From Clostridiales bacterium (lineage in GTDB: Bacteria; Bacillota; Clostridia; Christensenellales; JAISNN01): a stretch of DNA of 20,353 bases. Made by a program: the position numbers and the translations under genes. The notes below the pieces were generated by a model, which saw nothing but the letters and a program-made list of their open reading frames with translations, was not told the origin of the DNA and did no database searches. Of the stretch, positions 13,473 through 20,353 are shown piece by piece (within the stretch, counting starts at the first letter, position 1; each line of letters opens with the position of its first letter). The DNA lies in NCBI GenBank assembly GCA_031273965.1, contig JAISQX010000108.1, positions 1 through 20,353 of the forward strand. Reading direction: 5' to 3'.

Positions 13473-14864
13473 ATGCGAGAAGCGAATAATAAAAATAAAG
13501 TTATAGTTCTTATCACCATAGCGGCGGTTGCCATAGTCGCCGCGGCGCTTATGGTTATAAGCGGAGGAGTCGGAAGCTATAAGGTCAGTTTTGAGACTTA
13601 CGGCGGCTATGGAATTGAGGAAAATATGTCCGTGCGCGGCGGCTCTCTTATAGATGTTCCAAATGCTCCGCGGCGCGAGCATTATACGTTTGAGGGTTGG
13701 TATAAAGAGCCGGAACTTATCAACGAGTGGAACTTTAGCAAAGACAAAATTTCCGGCGATACGGTTTTGTATTCAAAATGGACGCCCGTCATATACACGG
13801 TAAGTTTTTTTGACGGCGCGGTTGCTTACGCGGGCGTACAAAATATTACATATCCCGGTCTTGTTTCGGAACCGTCGCAGCCTTCAAAAAGCGGATACGC
13901 GTTTGACGGTTGGTATAACGGCGCTGAAAAGTGGGATTTCTATGCCGATATAGTAAAAAGCGATACGGTTCTAAGCGCCGTGTGGATAGCCGAAATATTT
14001 AACGTTAAGTATATCGCGGAAGGGAACGAGTATGCTTCGGACAACGTCGCTTATATGGAGCGTCTAAAAGCGCCCGTACCTCCCGCAAAGACGGGATACG
14101 ACTTCATCGGGTGGCGCGACACGGCGGGAATAACGTGGGATTTTAACGACGGATATTCTTTTACGTACGATATGGAGTTTTACGCGACATTCGCCGCAAA
14201 AAGCTTTGAAGTGGAATTTGAATTAAACGGCGCCGTTTATGATACCAAAACCGTTATATACGGTGAAAAGCTCGTAAGACCCGTCGAACCGGCTCAAACG
14301 CCGGGATATACGTTCGGTTGGTATTATGAGGACGGAAGCGAATACGACTTCAATGCTCCTTATAGCGGGCTTGACGATACAAAGCTTATAGGCGCCTATA
14401 AAATAAATAAGTATGCCGTAAGATTTAACGTGAACGGAACCGTCTTTTATGAAAAGACGGCGGATTACGGCGAATACGCGGCGCGTCCCGAGCTTATCCC
14501 CACGGTGGCGGGATATATGTTTAAAGGCTGGTATACCGACGAAACATATAAGACGGCGTTTGATTTTGAAAATACGGCGATATATGCGGACGTCGACATA
14601 TATGCGTATTTAGTTAAGGACGTCGAGGACGACGGCACTATAAACAACTGGGAGAAGTTTTTTAGCGATAACAATATCGACGCCGGCGCAAGAGGACACG
14701 CTTTGGATCTAATCGAGCGCGCGGAGGACAAAATAACAAATCCCGTCGTGCAAGGCTTCATAAAAGACTTTACGCTTAGTATAAACGGCGATAACGAGAT
14801 CCTGCAAAACGCGAAGTTTTCCGTGGCTTTGGGATTGTTTGACGTCCTGCTTTCAACGCTGTAA
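13473..14864 (+). CDS. Anchored protein with five InlB/Listeria-Bacteroides-type repeats
   Basis: A 463-residue protein. The start at 13473 is chosen because GGAGGGG lies a few bases before it; the frame is open back to an ATG at 13359, but that has no ribosome site and its codons lie in the hairpin region. Residues 9-29 form one N-terminal helix with Lys before it, so the rest is outside the cell. Five beta-type repeats of about 65 residues occupy roughly 36-103, 108-171, 176-240, 245-309 and 313-380, each with GY.F.GW and a W/F-D-F near the end (for example YTFEGWYKEP), the pattern of InlB B-repeats (Flg_new family). A helical 80-residue tail without a sorting signal follows. Such repeats occur in surface and adhesion-type proteins; a partner is not predictable. 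Confidence 0.85.
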   Translation: MREANNKNKVIVLITIAAVAIVAAALMVISGGVGSYKVSFETYGGYGIEENMSVRGGSLIDVPNAPRREHYTFEGWYKEPELINEWNFSKDKISGDTVLYSKWTPVIYTVSFFDGAVAYAGVQNITYPGLVSEPSQPSKSGYAFDGWYNGAEKWDFYADIVKSDTVLSAVWIAEIFNVKYIAEGNEYASDNVAYMERLKAPVPPAKTGYDFIGWRDTAGITWDFNDGYSFTYDMEFYATFAAKSFEVEFELNGAVYDTKTVIYGEKLVRPVEPAQTPGYTFGWYYEDGSEYDFNAPYSGLDDTKLIGAYKINKYAVRFNVNGTVFYEKTADYGEYAARPELIPTVAGYMFKGWYTDETYKTAFDFENTAIYADVDIYAYLVKDVEDDGTINNWEKFFSDNNIDAGARGHALDLIERAEDKITNPVVQGFIKDFTLSINGDNEILQNAKFSVALGLFDVLLSTL

Positions 14865-14944
14865 AATAGAGTAAAGGCGACGCGCGCCGGCGGAATGCGG
14901 CGCTAAAAAAAATTGAGAATAATTAAGTTTTTTTTTAAAACATA

Positions 14945-14973
14945 TTGAAATTGTCTTTGGTTTATGATATAAT
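14945..14973 (+). promoter_or_regulatory. Upstream promoter of a tandem pair
   Basis: TTGAAA (14945-14950) and TATAAT (14968-14973), spacer 17, with the shared ATTGAAATT word. Confidence 0.75.
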
Positions 14974-14997
14974 ATTATAGCGGAGGGCAATGGATTG

Positions 14998-15051
14998 TCG
15001 GTTTCATCGTTATCCGAAACAAAAACGGGGTTTTAACTCGGATAAAACCGA
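14998..15051 (+). promoter_or_regulatory. Nested hairpin in the leader between tandem promoters
   Basis: Outer stem TCGGTTT (14998-15004) with AAACCGA (15045-15051), inner stem TTATCCGA (15010-15017) with TCGGATAA (15038-15045); the two stems share base 15045. An A-rich then T-rich stretch (15063-15071) follows, so it could terminate the RNA from promoter 1. Confidence 0.4.
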
Positions 15052-15080
15052 AAAAATATAAATTTTTTTTTATTTGCTAC

Positions 15081-15109
15081 TGTACAAACATAGTTTTTTG
15101 TGGTATAAT
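15081..15109 (+). promoter_or_regulatory. Downstream promoter of the single-pass protein gene
   Basis: TATAAT (15104-15109) preceded at 17 bases by TGTACA (15081-15086), a moderate -35. Confidence 0.55.
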
Positions 15110-15186
15110 AGCTAATGAATAGAATTAAACGTGATTTACCGAATGAGATGTACGGTATTGCGTATTAATATTTGCGTGGTGATGTT

Positions 15187-16074
15187 ATGAACGAAGACGA
15201 AATATTGGCACAACAGGTTTTGGCGGACGATCCCAAAGGGGCTAAGAAAGCCGCTAAATTGTCGGTTAAAAAAACAAAAAAGAATAAAAATTCAACCGCG
15301 GAATACGATAGTTTTTCCAATCCGGCGGCTCCGGTATACAACAAAAAGCGCGCGCGCGCCGATCAGGCGAGAGCGACTCAAATGATGCATGTTCCGCCTC
15401 AGCCCGCTCCAATGGGACAAGACGACGAGGTTTATAATTTGGTCAAAGGCGAAGGCGGCGGTTTTGACGGAAAAAAGACGTATTACGAGCCTTTTTCAAG
15501 GATTATGCTTAAAACCGTCTGTATTATATTGATACCGCTTCTGCTTGTTTTGGGAATTGCGTCATATACAAAAGAGAATTATTATCCCACGTGCGGCAGT
15601 TTTAACATTGAGATTTATCATGCGAACGGCACGACGGACAGAGGAACGTATTTTATAAGCGCGAGAGACACCAAACGCTTTGAAATACGGCGTGAAACGA
15701 TATATACCGAGGATAAAAACGGCAATGTAACGGCTGAAACATTCGAGGGTTATCGTTTAAGCGATCTCATATCCGTATCTCAGTTTGAGTCAAAAGAGAA
15801 GAAATACGATTACTTTGTCTTTAACGGATGGTATATTGACGAAAGCGGAGCGCATCACGAGGGTGACTCTACGGCGTACGCTCCAAGACTTGACGAATAT
15901 ATGATTTTTGTCTTTAAAATCGACAAAGGAAAAAAAGTCGAAGTGGACGGCAAAGCTATTCCGGAGGGAAAACAGCCGTCTTCATGGATGATAACCGAGC
16001 CGAAATCGATGCTTAGGTCCGACAGAATATACGGTGTTCAAGAGATAAAATTTGGAGTCAAGGCAATAGGCTAA
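15187..16074 (+). CDS. Single-pass membrane protein with disordered cytosolic start
   Basis: A 295-residue protein. Residues 1-105 are hydrophilic and Lys-rich (KKAAKLSVKKTKKNKN) with a short Pro-rich piece (MMHVPPQPAPMG) and look disordered. One membrane helix lies at about 108-126, so the last 165 residues are outside. The outer part contains YDYFVFNGWYIDESG, reminiscent of the FxGWY core of the InlB-type repeats in the preceding gene, but no full repeat is seen. ATG 15187 is preferred over the in-frame TTG at 15172, which has no ribosome site; GGTGAT before 15187 is weak. No family is recognised. The next gene follows after 117 bases and may be cotranscribed. Confidence 0.8.
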   Translation: MNEDEILAQQVLADDPKGAKKAAKLSVKKTKKNKNSTAEYDSFSNPAAPVYNKKRARADQARATQMMHVPPQPAPMGQDDEVYNLVKGEGGGFDGKKTYYEPFSRIMLKTVCIILIPLLLVLGIASYTKENYYPTCGSFNIEIYHANGTTDRGTYFISARDTKRFEIRRETIYTEDKNGNVTAETFEGYRLSDLISVSQFESKEKKYDYFVFNGWYIDESGAHHEGDSTAYAPRLDEYMIFVFKIDKGKKVEVDGKAIPEGKQPSSWMITEPKSMLRSDRIYGVQEIKFGVKAIG

Positions 16075-16191
16075 ATAATATTTGAGCTTTATGACGTCGG
16101 TTCTTCCAAAAGAAATTATTACTAACAAAACATCAATAATGTAATATCTTGCTTTGTATAAAAAATCTTTAACCGAAAGGGGAATTTGATT

Positions 16192-16980
16192 ATGGCAGAG
16201 AAAAATAATGTAATCGGCAATGCGACCGGACGCGGTTATGTTTATTCAAAACCGCAAGCCGCGGGTTATGGCGCGCCGACGCCTTCGGCCCATAAATACG
16301 ACGGTCCGGAGGTTGCTCCGCACAAGGACGTAAGTCCGAAAAAAGGTCCGAAAAAAGATTTGAACCCCACCGAAACCACGTATTCGGGACCTCAAGTCGG
16401 CTCGCCTAAATATGGCGGACCTCAAGTCGGCTCGCCCAGATACGGCGGACCTCAGGTGGCAGCTCCTAAGTACGGCGGACCCCAAGTAGCGGCTCCCAAG
16501 TACGGCGGACCCCAAGTAGCGGCTCCTAAGTACGGCGGACCTCAAGTGGAAGCGCCCTATTACGGCGGACCTCAGGTTGAGTCGCATAAAGACGCGAAAC
16601 CCAAGAAAGCGCCCAAGAAAGCGCTTAATCCGATTGCGGCTACATATACGGGACCTCAAGTGGCGGCTCCCAAATACGGCGGACCCCAAGTGGCGGCTCC
16701 CAAGTATGACGGACCCCAAGTGGCGGCTCCCAAATACGGCGGACCGGATGTCGAGGCTCCTTATTACGGCGGACCCGAAGTCGCTCCTTATAAAGAAAGA
16801 AAACCCAAAAAACTGCCTTATAGAGATAGACATCCTAAGCAGGCTCCCGATAAGTTGAACATCCTTGCCGATTACGATCCGTATTTTGATCCGGGCGAGG
16901 TTATTATGCCTCCGGATCCGTTTGCTAAAAAATCAAGAAAAGAAAAGAAGCTTGAGAGAAAAGCAAACAAAAAAAAGTAA
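16192..16980 (+). CDS. Decapeptide-repeat cytosolic protein (YGGPQVAAPK type)
   Basis: A 262-residue protein with no membrane helix or Cys. Most of it is decapeptides of the form Y-G-G-P-Q-V-A-A-P-K, with about six in a first block, four or five in a second, interrupted by a basic linker (KDxxPKKxPKKxLNP) that itself occurs three times, giving a two-level repeat. Tyr and Pro sit at fixed positions. The end is acidic-aromatic (YDPYFDPGEV) then strongly basic (KKSRKEKKLERKANKKK). It should be disordered or an extended polyproline-like rod. ATG 16192 is chosen because AAAGGGGAA lies about seven bases before it; an in-frame TTG at 16186 has no separate ribosome site. It resembles in style, not in sequence, the Pro/Tyr-rich middle of the protein at 4073. 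Function unknown. Confidence 0.85.
   Translation: MAEKNNVIGNATGRGYVYSKPQAAGYGAPTPSAHKYDGPEVAPHKDVSPKKGPKKDLNPTETTYSGPQVGSPKYGGPQVGSPRYGGPQVAAPKYGGPQVAAPKYGGPQVAAPKYGGPQVEAPYYGGPQVESHKDAKPKKAPKKALNPIAATYTGPQVAAPKYGGPQVAAPKYDGPQVAAPKYGGPDVEAPYYGGPEVAPYKERKPKKLPYRDRHPKQAPDKLNILADYDPYFDPGEVIMPPDPFAKKSRKEKKLERKANKKK
16399..16788 (+). repeat. 30-bp tandem repeats coding for decapeptides
   Basis: In-frame units of about 30 bases (GGACCTCAAGTGGCGGCTCC-type) occur in two blocks separated by a basic linker. Neighbouring units are often nearly identical at DNA level (16483-16545), so array length may vary between strains. Confidence 0.85.
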
Positions 16981-16998
16981 GAGATCTTCTTTTTTGGG

Positions 16999-17532
16999 AT
17001 GCAGGTGTTTAAAAAAAATAATTTAAAAGAAAATAATGAGGAACGAAAGCGTCCCCAATTCGTTTTAATGCCTTTTATCGGCGGCGTTGTAAGCTTTGTC
17101 GCCGCATTCTTGGTGTGTGGATCGGGGGCGCTTTTCGTTTTGCCTAAGTTATCGGGCGTGGCGTTGCAAAAAACCGATATAGCGATTATGTCGGCGTTGA
17201 TAATAGGGGTTGCCGCTTTAATAGGATTCTTTAATATAAAGTCGAGTTTGTCGGTTTACCGCATAGACGAAAAAGGAATAAGACAAATATTCCTCGGCGT
17301 GACTCTTCGATTTATAGCGTGGGAAGACGTCAAAGAAGTCAGATTTGCCGTATACGGCACAAAAAGTTGGCTGTATATATCTAAATCATGCCTTGATTGC
17401 TACAGTTACAGAGAATTACAAAAAAAAGACGACGTTATAAAACTTCTTTGCTATGTAAAAGCTTTGAGCGCGGTAAAAGAATATTATAAAGGGGAAATAA
17501 TCAATTTCCCTAAGGATAAAATTTTGGTCTGA
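16999..17532 (+). CDS. Two-helix membrane protein with PH-like tail
   Basis: A 177-residue protein. Two helices at about 22-44 and 59-79, then a beta-rich part (85-130: YRIDEKGIRQI, RFIAWEDVKEVRF, SWLYISK) that follows the pattern of bacterial PH-like domains attached to membrane proteins (YdbT/bPH2 style). Such domains are thought to act in the cytosol near the membrane; no partner is known here. The start is uncertain: ATG 16999 is 18 bases behind the preceding stop and only a weak GGG precedes it, so coupling with the upstream gene is possible. The sugar symporter gene follows after 54 bases. Confidence 0.75.
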   Translation: MQVFKKNNLKENNEERKRPQFVLMPFIGGVVSFVAAFLVCGSGALFVLPKLSGVALQKTDIAIMSALIIGVAALIGFFNIKSSLSVYRIDEKGIRQIFLGVTLRFIAWEDVKEVRFAVYGTKSWLYISKSCLDCYSYRELQKKDDVIKLLCYVKALSAVKEYYKGEIINFPKDKILV

Positions 17533-17586
17533 TTGTGAAAAAGAATAAATTTCTTCGGTCTTTGCCCCGAAAAGGAATGTGATAAA

Positions 17587-19263
17587 ATGAAAATGAATCA
17601 GCTAAAAGACAAACTGTCCATACTAAAATCGCATTGGACAACGCCGCCGCCAAATTATCAGGTGTCTTATAAGGAATTTTTAAGCTTTTCTCTTGGGAGC
17701 GGAGGCTTTTCTTTTATCAGCGTTCTTGTAGTATGGACGACGCTCGCGATGAATATTCCTTTGATGGTTTCATATTTTCACGTGTCGACGGGCTTGATAT
17801 TTTTTCTGACCATGACGGCTTCCTTAATAGGTTTAATTCGCGCGCCTATCTTGTCTATGATTATAGATAATTCGCGTTCGCTTAAGGGGAAGTTTAAACC
17901 GTTCTTACTTGTCGGCGTATTGGGCGCGGGTATTTGTTTTTGTTTGATTCCGTATATTCCGAGTGAATGGGTTGAAACCCTGCTCTTTTCGATATCGGTT
18001 CCTGAATTGCCAATTTTCGGCGTTGACGCGTCGACTATAAGCATCAGTCTCGGCGTGCTTGTAATGTTTCTTCTGTTACAAATCGGATCGTTTTTTAGCA
18101 CGCTTTTGACGCAATCGCTTGGCGGCATAGAACAGACGATCTCCACCGTCGCGCAGGAGAGAGCCAACATCAGCTCGTTCAAGAACATAATCGGCAAGAT
18201 TCCGGAGTCGGTTATCAACATTGTGATGCCGCTTATCGCCGGCGCTTTTTTTGCGTCGGGAACCGCAAGCGGAATGAACAATATCATGCTTTACCGCATA
18301 TTTTTTCCCATTTGCGCGATAGGCGGGGTTATATTTGTTCTTTTTGCATACCGCGGAACTAAAGAGAGAACCGTCGTTGACAAACAATATGTAAACAAGG
18401 TCAAATTTTCCGACGGAGTCAAGGAATTATCCAAGAATAAGTATTTTTGGATTATCACCGTATTTAGCATCTTTATAGGCATCCGCGCGCATTCAAACAT
18501 TTATCTTTGGATTTGTACGTACGCTATAGGCGGACAAGCGGGGGATACCGCCCTTGCAATCTGTAACGCGGTGCTCAATATGGCGTTTCTGCCCGGATTG
18601 ATATTGGCTCCCATGCTTATAAAAAAATTCGGAAAGCGTAAGCTGATAGTCGTGGCAAATATTTTTTGCGTAGGCACTATCTTGTTGCAGTTGTTTGTTC
18701 TTAAAAATCCTTATATCATATTGGTACTTATATTTTTTCAAAACCTGCTCAAAGGCGCCGAGTTTATCACCGCAATTATGGTTTCCGACGTATTGGATTA
18801 CCAACAGTGGAAAACCGGACGGCGTTTGGAGGGCTTTTGGCAAAATTATCACGGCTTCATTTTGACGGCGGCGGGTCTTTTTACGGGCATTCTTGTACCG
18901 CTGTTTCTCTCGTTTGCGGGAATCGGCTTTGGCGTCGGGATTGATACGGCGTTGCAGGACAGCCGGCTTATGTCGGGAGCGTTTAGAAACATAACGTTGC
19001 TCGCGTTGCTCGGGAGCATCGTGTCCATGATTCCTATGTTTTTTTATGACCTTACCGAAAAGAAACACGCGAATTACATTCGCGCGCTGAAGTTGCGCGC
19101 CGCCGTAAAAAATTATCAGGGAAACAACCTCGCGGAAGAGGATATTGTCAATGTCAAAAAAATATTGGAGTATTATAAGGAAACGCAAGACGGATTTATC
19201 AAAGACGAAATAGATAAGCATGCGTGCTTAAACGATATTGCGGCGCAAGGCTCGGCGGGATAA
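17587..19263 (+). CDS. GPH-family sugar/cation symporter (MFS-type transporter)
   Basis: A 558-residue inner-membrane protein with about 12 helices. Family marks: QERANISSFKNIIGKIPESV in the central loop region and DVLDYQQWKTGRRLEG at residues 401-416, the D-DY-TG-R-EG pattern of the glycoside-pentoside-hexuronide:cation symporters (MelB/XylP group). These import glycosides, pentosides or uronides with Na+ or H+. It is about 80-100 residues longer than typical members; the extra length is in an N-terminal soluble part (about 30 residues) and a 55-residue polar C-terminal tail. Start ATG 17587 follows AAAGGAA. The fructokinase-like gene 61 bases downstream suggests the imported sugar is phosphorylated by it. 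Substrate not predictable. Confidence 0.85.
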   Translation: MKMNQLKDKLSILKSHWTTPPPNYQVSYKEFLSFSLGSGGFSFISVLVVWTTLAMNIPLMVSYFHVSTGLIFFLTMTASLIGLIRAPILSMIIDNSRSLKGKFKPFLLVGVLGAGICFCLIPYIPSEWVETLLFSISVPELPIFGVDASTISISLGVLVMFLLLQIGSFFSTLLTQSLGGIEQTISTVAQERANISSFKNIIGKIPESVINIVMPLIAGAFFASGTASGMNNIMLYRIFFPICAIGGVIFVLFAYRGTKERTVVDKQYVNKVKFSDGVKELSKNKYFWIITVFSIFIGIRAHSNIYLWICTYAIGGQAGDTALAICNAVLNMAFLPGLILAPMLIKKFGKRKLIVVANIFCVGTILLQLFVLKNPYIILVLIFFQNLLKGAEFITAIMVSDVLDYQQWKTGRRLEGFWQNYHGFILTAAGLFTGILVPLFLSFAGIGFGVGIDTALQDSRLMSGAFRNITLLALLGSIVSMIPMFFYDLTEKKHANYIRALKLRAAVKNYQGNNLAEEDIVNVKKILEYYKETQDGFIKDEIDKHACLNDIAAQGSAG

Positions 19264-19324
19264 TACGTTTTTTAAATAATAGCCGGTTTTTCTGAAGATT
19301 TTTGAATAACGGAGGTATGCGGCG

Positions 19325-20278
19325 TTGGGGAAACTAATATCGATAGGCGAGATGCTGATTGATTTTACCGGCGGCGCGCGCGGGACTTTGGACTCTGTGA
19401 ACACGTTCAAAAAAAATCCCGGCGGCGCTCCCGCAAACGTTGCGGTATGCGCGGCAAGGCTTGGCGGTAAGGTTCTGTTTATTACAAAGTTGGGAGAGGA
19501 CGCTTTCGGACGTTATCTCGTCAACGTATTGAAGAAAAACGGCGTGGATATATCCGCCGTTAAAGTAACTAAGCGGGCAAATACTCCGCTGGCTTTTGTG
19601 ACGCTCGACAGGCAAGGAGAACGTGATTTTTCGTTTTACCGCAACCCGTCGAGCGATTTATTTTTGGAAAGCGGCGAGATAGAACGCGATTATTTTGCGA
19701 CGGGGGACATTTTGCATTTTTGCAGCGTTGACCTTGTGGATTTTCCGGTCAAGGACGCGCACCGTACGGCGATAAGATACGCGCAAGACGCCGGAATGTT
19801 GATAAGTTTTGACCCGAATTTACGTTGCGCGCTTTGGAGCGACGCGAACGAAATGCTTACGACGGTAAGAGAGTTTGTTCCTTATTGTCATATCCTAAAG
19901 ATGAGCGTTGAGGAATTGCGCGAAATCGGCGGCTATGACGAGCGCGCCGCGTTAAAAAATTTATTTGTTGGTTCGGTTAAAATAATAATCGTGACCGACG
20001 GAAAAAACGGGGCTTGCGCATACTTTTATTGCGGCGAACGAATTGAGGTCAAGCCCCCCGTCGTCGCGCAAATTGACGCGACGGGAGCGGGGGACGCGTT
20101 TGTCGGAGCGTTGCTGGTTCAATTGCTTTCGGACAAAAAAACGCCGGATAATTTGCTTTCGGACAAGAAAGCGTTTGAACGTTACCTGACTTTTGCCAAC
20201 AAAACGGCGGCGCTCTGCGTGACTAAACGCGGCGCCATTCCCGCTATGCCGAGTTACGCCGATGTGTTTCTATGTTAA
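19325..20278 (+). CDS. PfkB-family carbohydrate kinase, fructokinase-like
   Basis: A 317-residue ribokinase/PfkB-fold enzyme, normal length for the family. It shows the first PfkB signature GGAPANVA (residues 33-40) and the second, DATGAGD (251-257), whose last Asp (257) is the expected catalytic base; the N-terminus reads GKLISIGEMLIDFTGG. It should transfer phosphate from ATP to a sugar, most likely fructose (fructokinase, EC 2.7.1.4), though related sugars are possible. The start is TTG at 19325: GGAGG (19311-19315) lies nine bases before it. An ATG at 19317 lies nearer to GGAGG but its frame stops after six codons. It is probably cotranscribed with the upstream symporter gene. Confidence 0.88.
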   Translation: MGKLISIGEMLIDFTGGARGTLDSVNTFKKNPGGAPANVAVCAARLGGKVLFITKLGEDAFGRYLVNVLKKNGVDISAVKVTKRANTPLAFVTLDRQGERDFSFYRNPSSDLFLESGEIERDYFATGDILHFCSVDLVDFPVKDAHRTAIRYAQDAGMLISFDPNLRCALWSDANEMLTTVREFVPYCHILKMSVEELREIGGYDERAALKNLFVGSVKIIIVTDGKNGACAYFYCGERIEVKPPVVAQIDATGAGDAFVGALLVQLLSDKKTPDNLLSDKKAFERYLTFANKTAALCVTKRGAIPAMPSYADVFLC

Positions 20279-20339
20279 GACGCTTGATAAAACGACTTTG
20301 AGATTTAAAAAGCGGAGAAATGAGCGAGGAATTAAAATA

Positions 20340-20353
20340 ATGAAAAAAACGAC
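20340..20353 (+). CDS. Start of a further gene, cut by the window edge
   Basis: An ATG at 20340 has GAGGA (20326-20330) about nine bases upstream and begins Met-Lys-Lys-Thr. Only four codons are visible, so nothing can be said of the product; a basic start would fit a signal peptide. A six-codon frame (20319-20340, MSEELK) with its own GCGGAG ends overlapping this ATG. Confidence 0.4.

Larger units (their letters stand above)
14865..15186. other. Gene-free spacer with tandem promoters and nested hairpin
   Basis: A 322-base stretch. A GC-rich hairpin GCGCCG/CGGCGC (14884-14889 with 14898-14903) follows the upstream gene without a T-tract. Promoter 1 (14945-14973), a nested hairpin (14998-15051) and promoter 2 (15081-15109) follow. 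No further gene is seen. Confidence 0.65.

Noticed and set aside
16399..16788. Regular 30-bp repeats considered as a CRISPR array
   Set aside because: Repeats are directly adjacent without unique spacers, stay in one reading frame and code for decapeptides.

Overview
The window looks like chromosomal DNA from an uncultured, low-to-mid GC Gram-positive bacterium of the Clostridia kind. Genes have strong GGAGG/AAGGAG ribosome sites, the promoters are TTGACA/TTGAAA-17-TATAAT, terminators are short hairpins with T-tracts, and one gene starts with TTG. The lineage is an inference from style; there is no rRNA or tRNA and no recognised phage, transposase or CRISPR gene.

Layout. (1) 1-3503: two large proteins of unknown function in a slightly more GC-rich stretch. 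The first is cut by the window edge and rich in Ser/Thr/Gly beta-type sequence; the second has a single N-terminal membrane anchor. A duplicated, foldable element lies between them. (2) 3504-6777: a repeat-bearing intergenic region, a double zinc-ribbon protein with a Pro/Tyr-rich middle, a 43-residue protein on the minus strand, an ECF-transporter substrate-binding membrane protein with a heptapeptide-repeat N-terminal extension (minus strand), and a small GNAT-like protein apparently made from a leaderless transcript. (3) 6877-12891: the most unusual part, described below. (4) 13473-16980: an anchored protein with five InlB/Listeria-Bacteroides-type repeats, a single-pass protein, and a highly repetitive cytosolic protein built of decapeptides. 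(5) 16999-20278: a two-helix membrane protein with a PH-like tail, a GPH-type sugar/cation symporter and a PfkB-family fructokinase-like kinase, probably one sugar uptake and phosphorylation operon. A further gene begins at the right edge.

The candidate undescribed system is at 6877-12891. Five proteins share one plan (TM1, outside segment, TM2, short basic glycine-containing cytosolic loop, TM3, TM4). Interleaved with them are four short soluble proteins (63-83 residues) with a Lys-rich start and a near-invariant C-terminal block containing VPYGTMNQP. Two of these small proteins are identical over all 72 residues although 20 codons differ synonymously, so the peptide is under strong selection. 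In the gene at 11633-12634 the same block is fused in front of a four-helix domain, which argues that the small proteins act together with the membrane proteins. Several of these units, and nearby genes, start from promoters with a common ATTGAAATT -35 region and exactly 17 bp spacing. The function is unknown; a membrane-associated scaffold or assembly complex is one possibility, and this is speculation.
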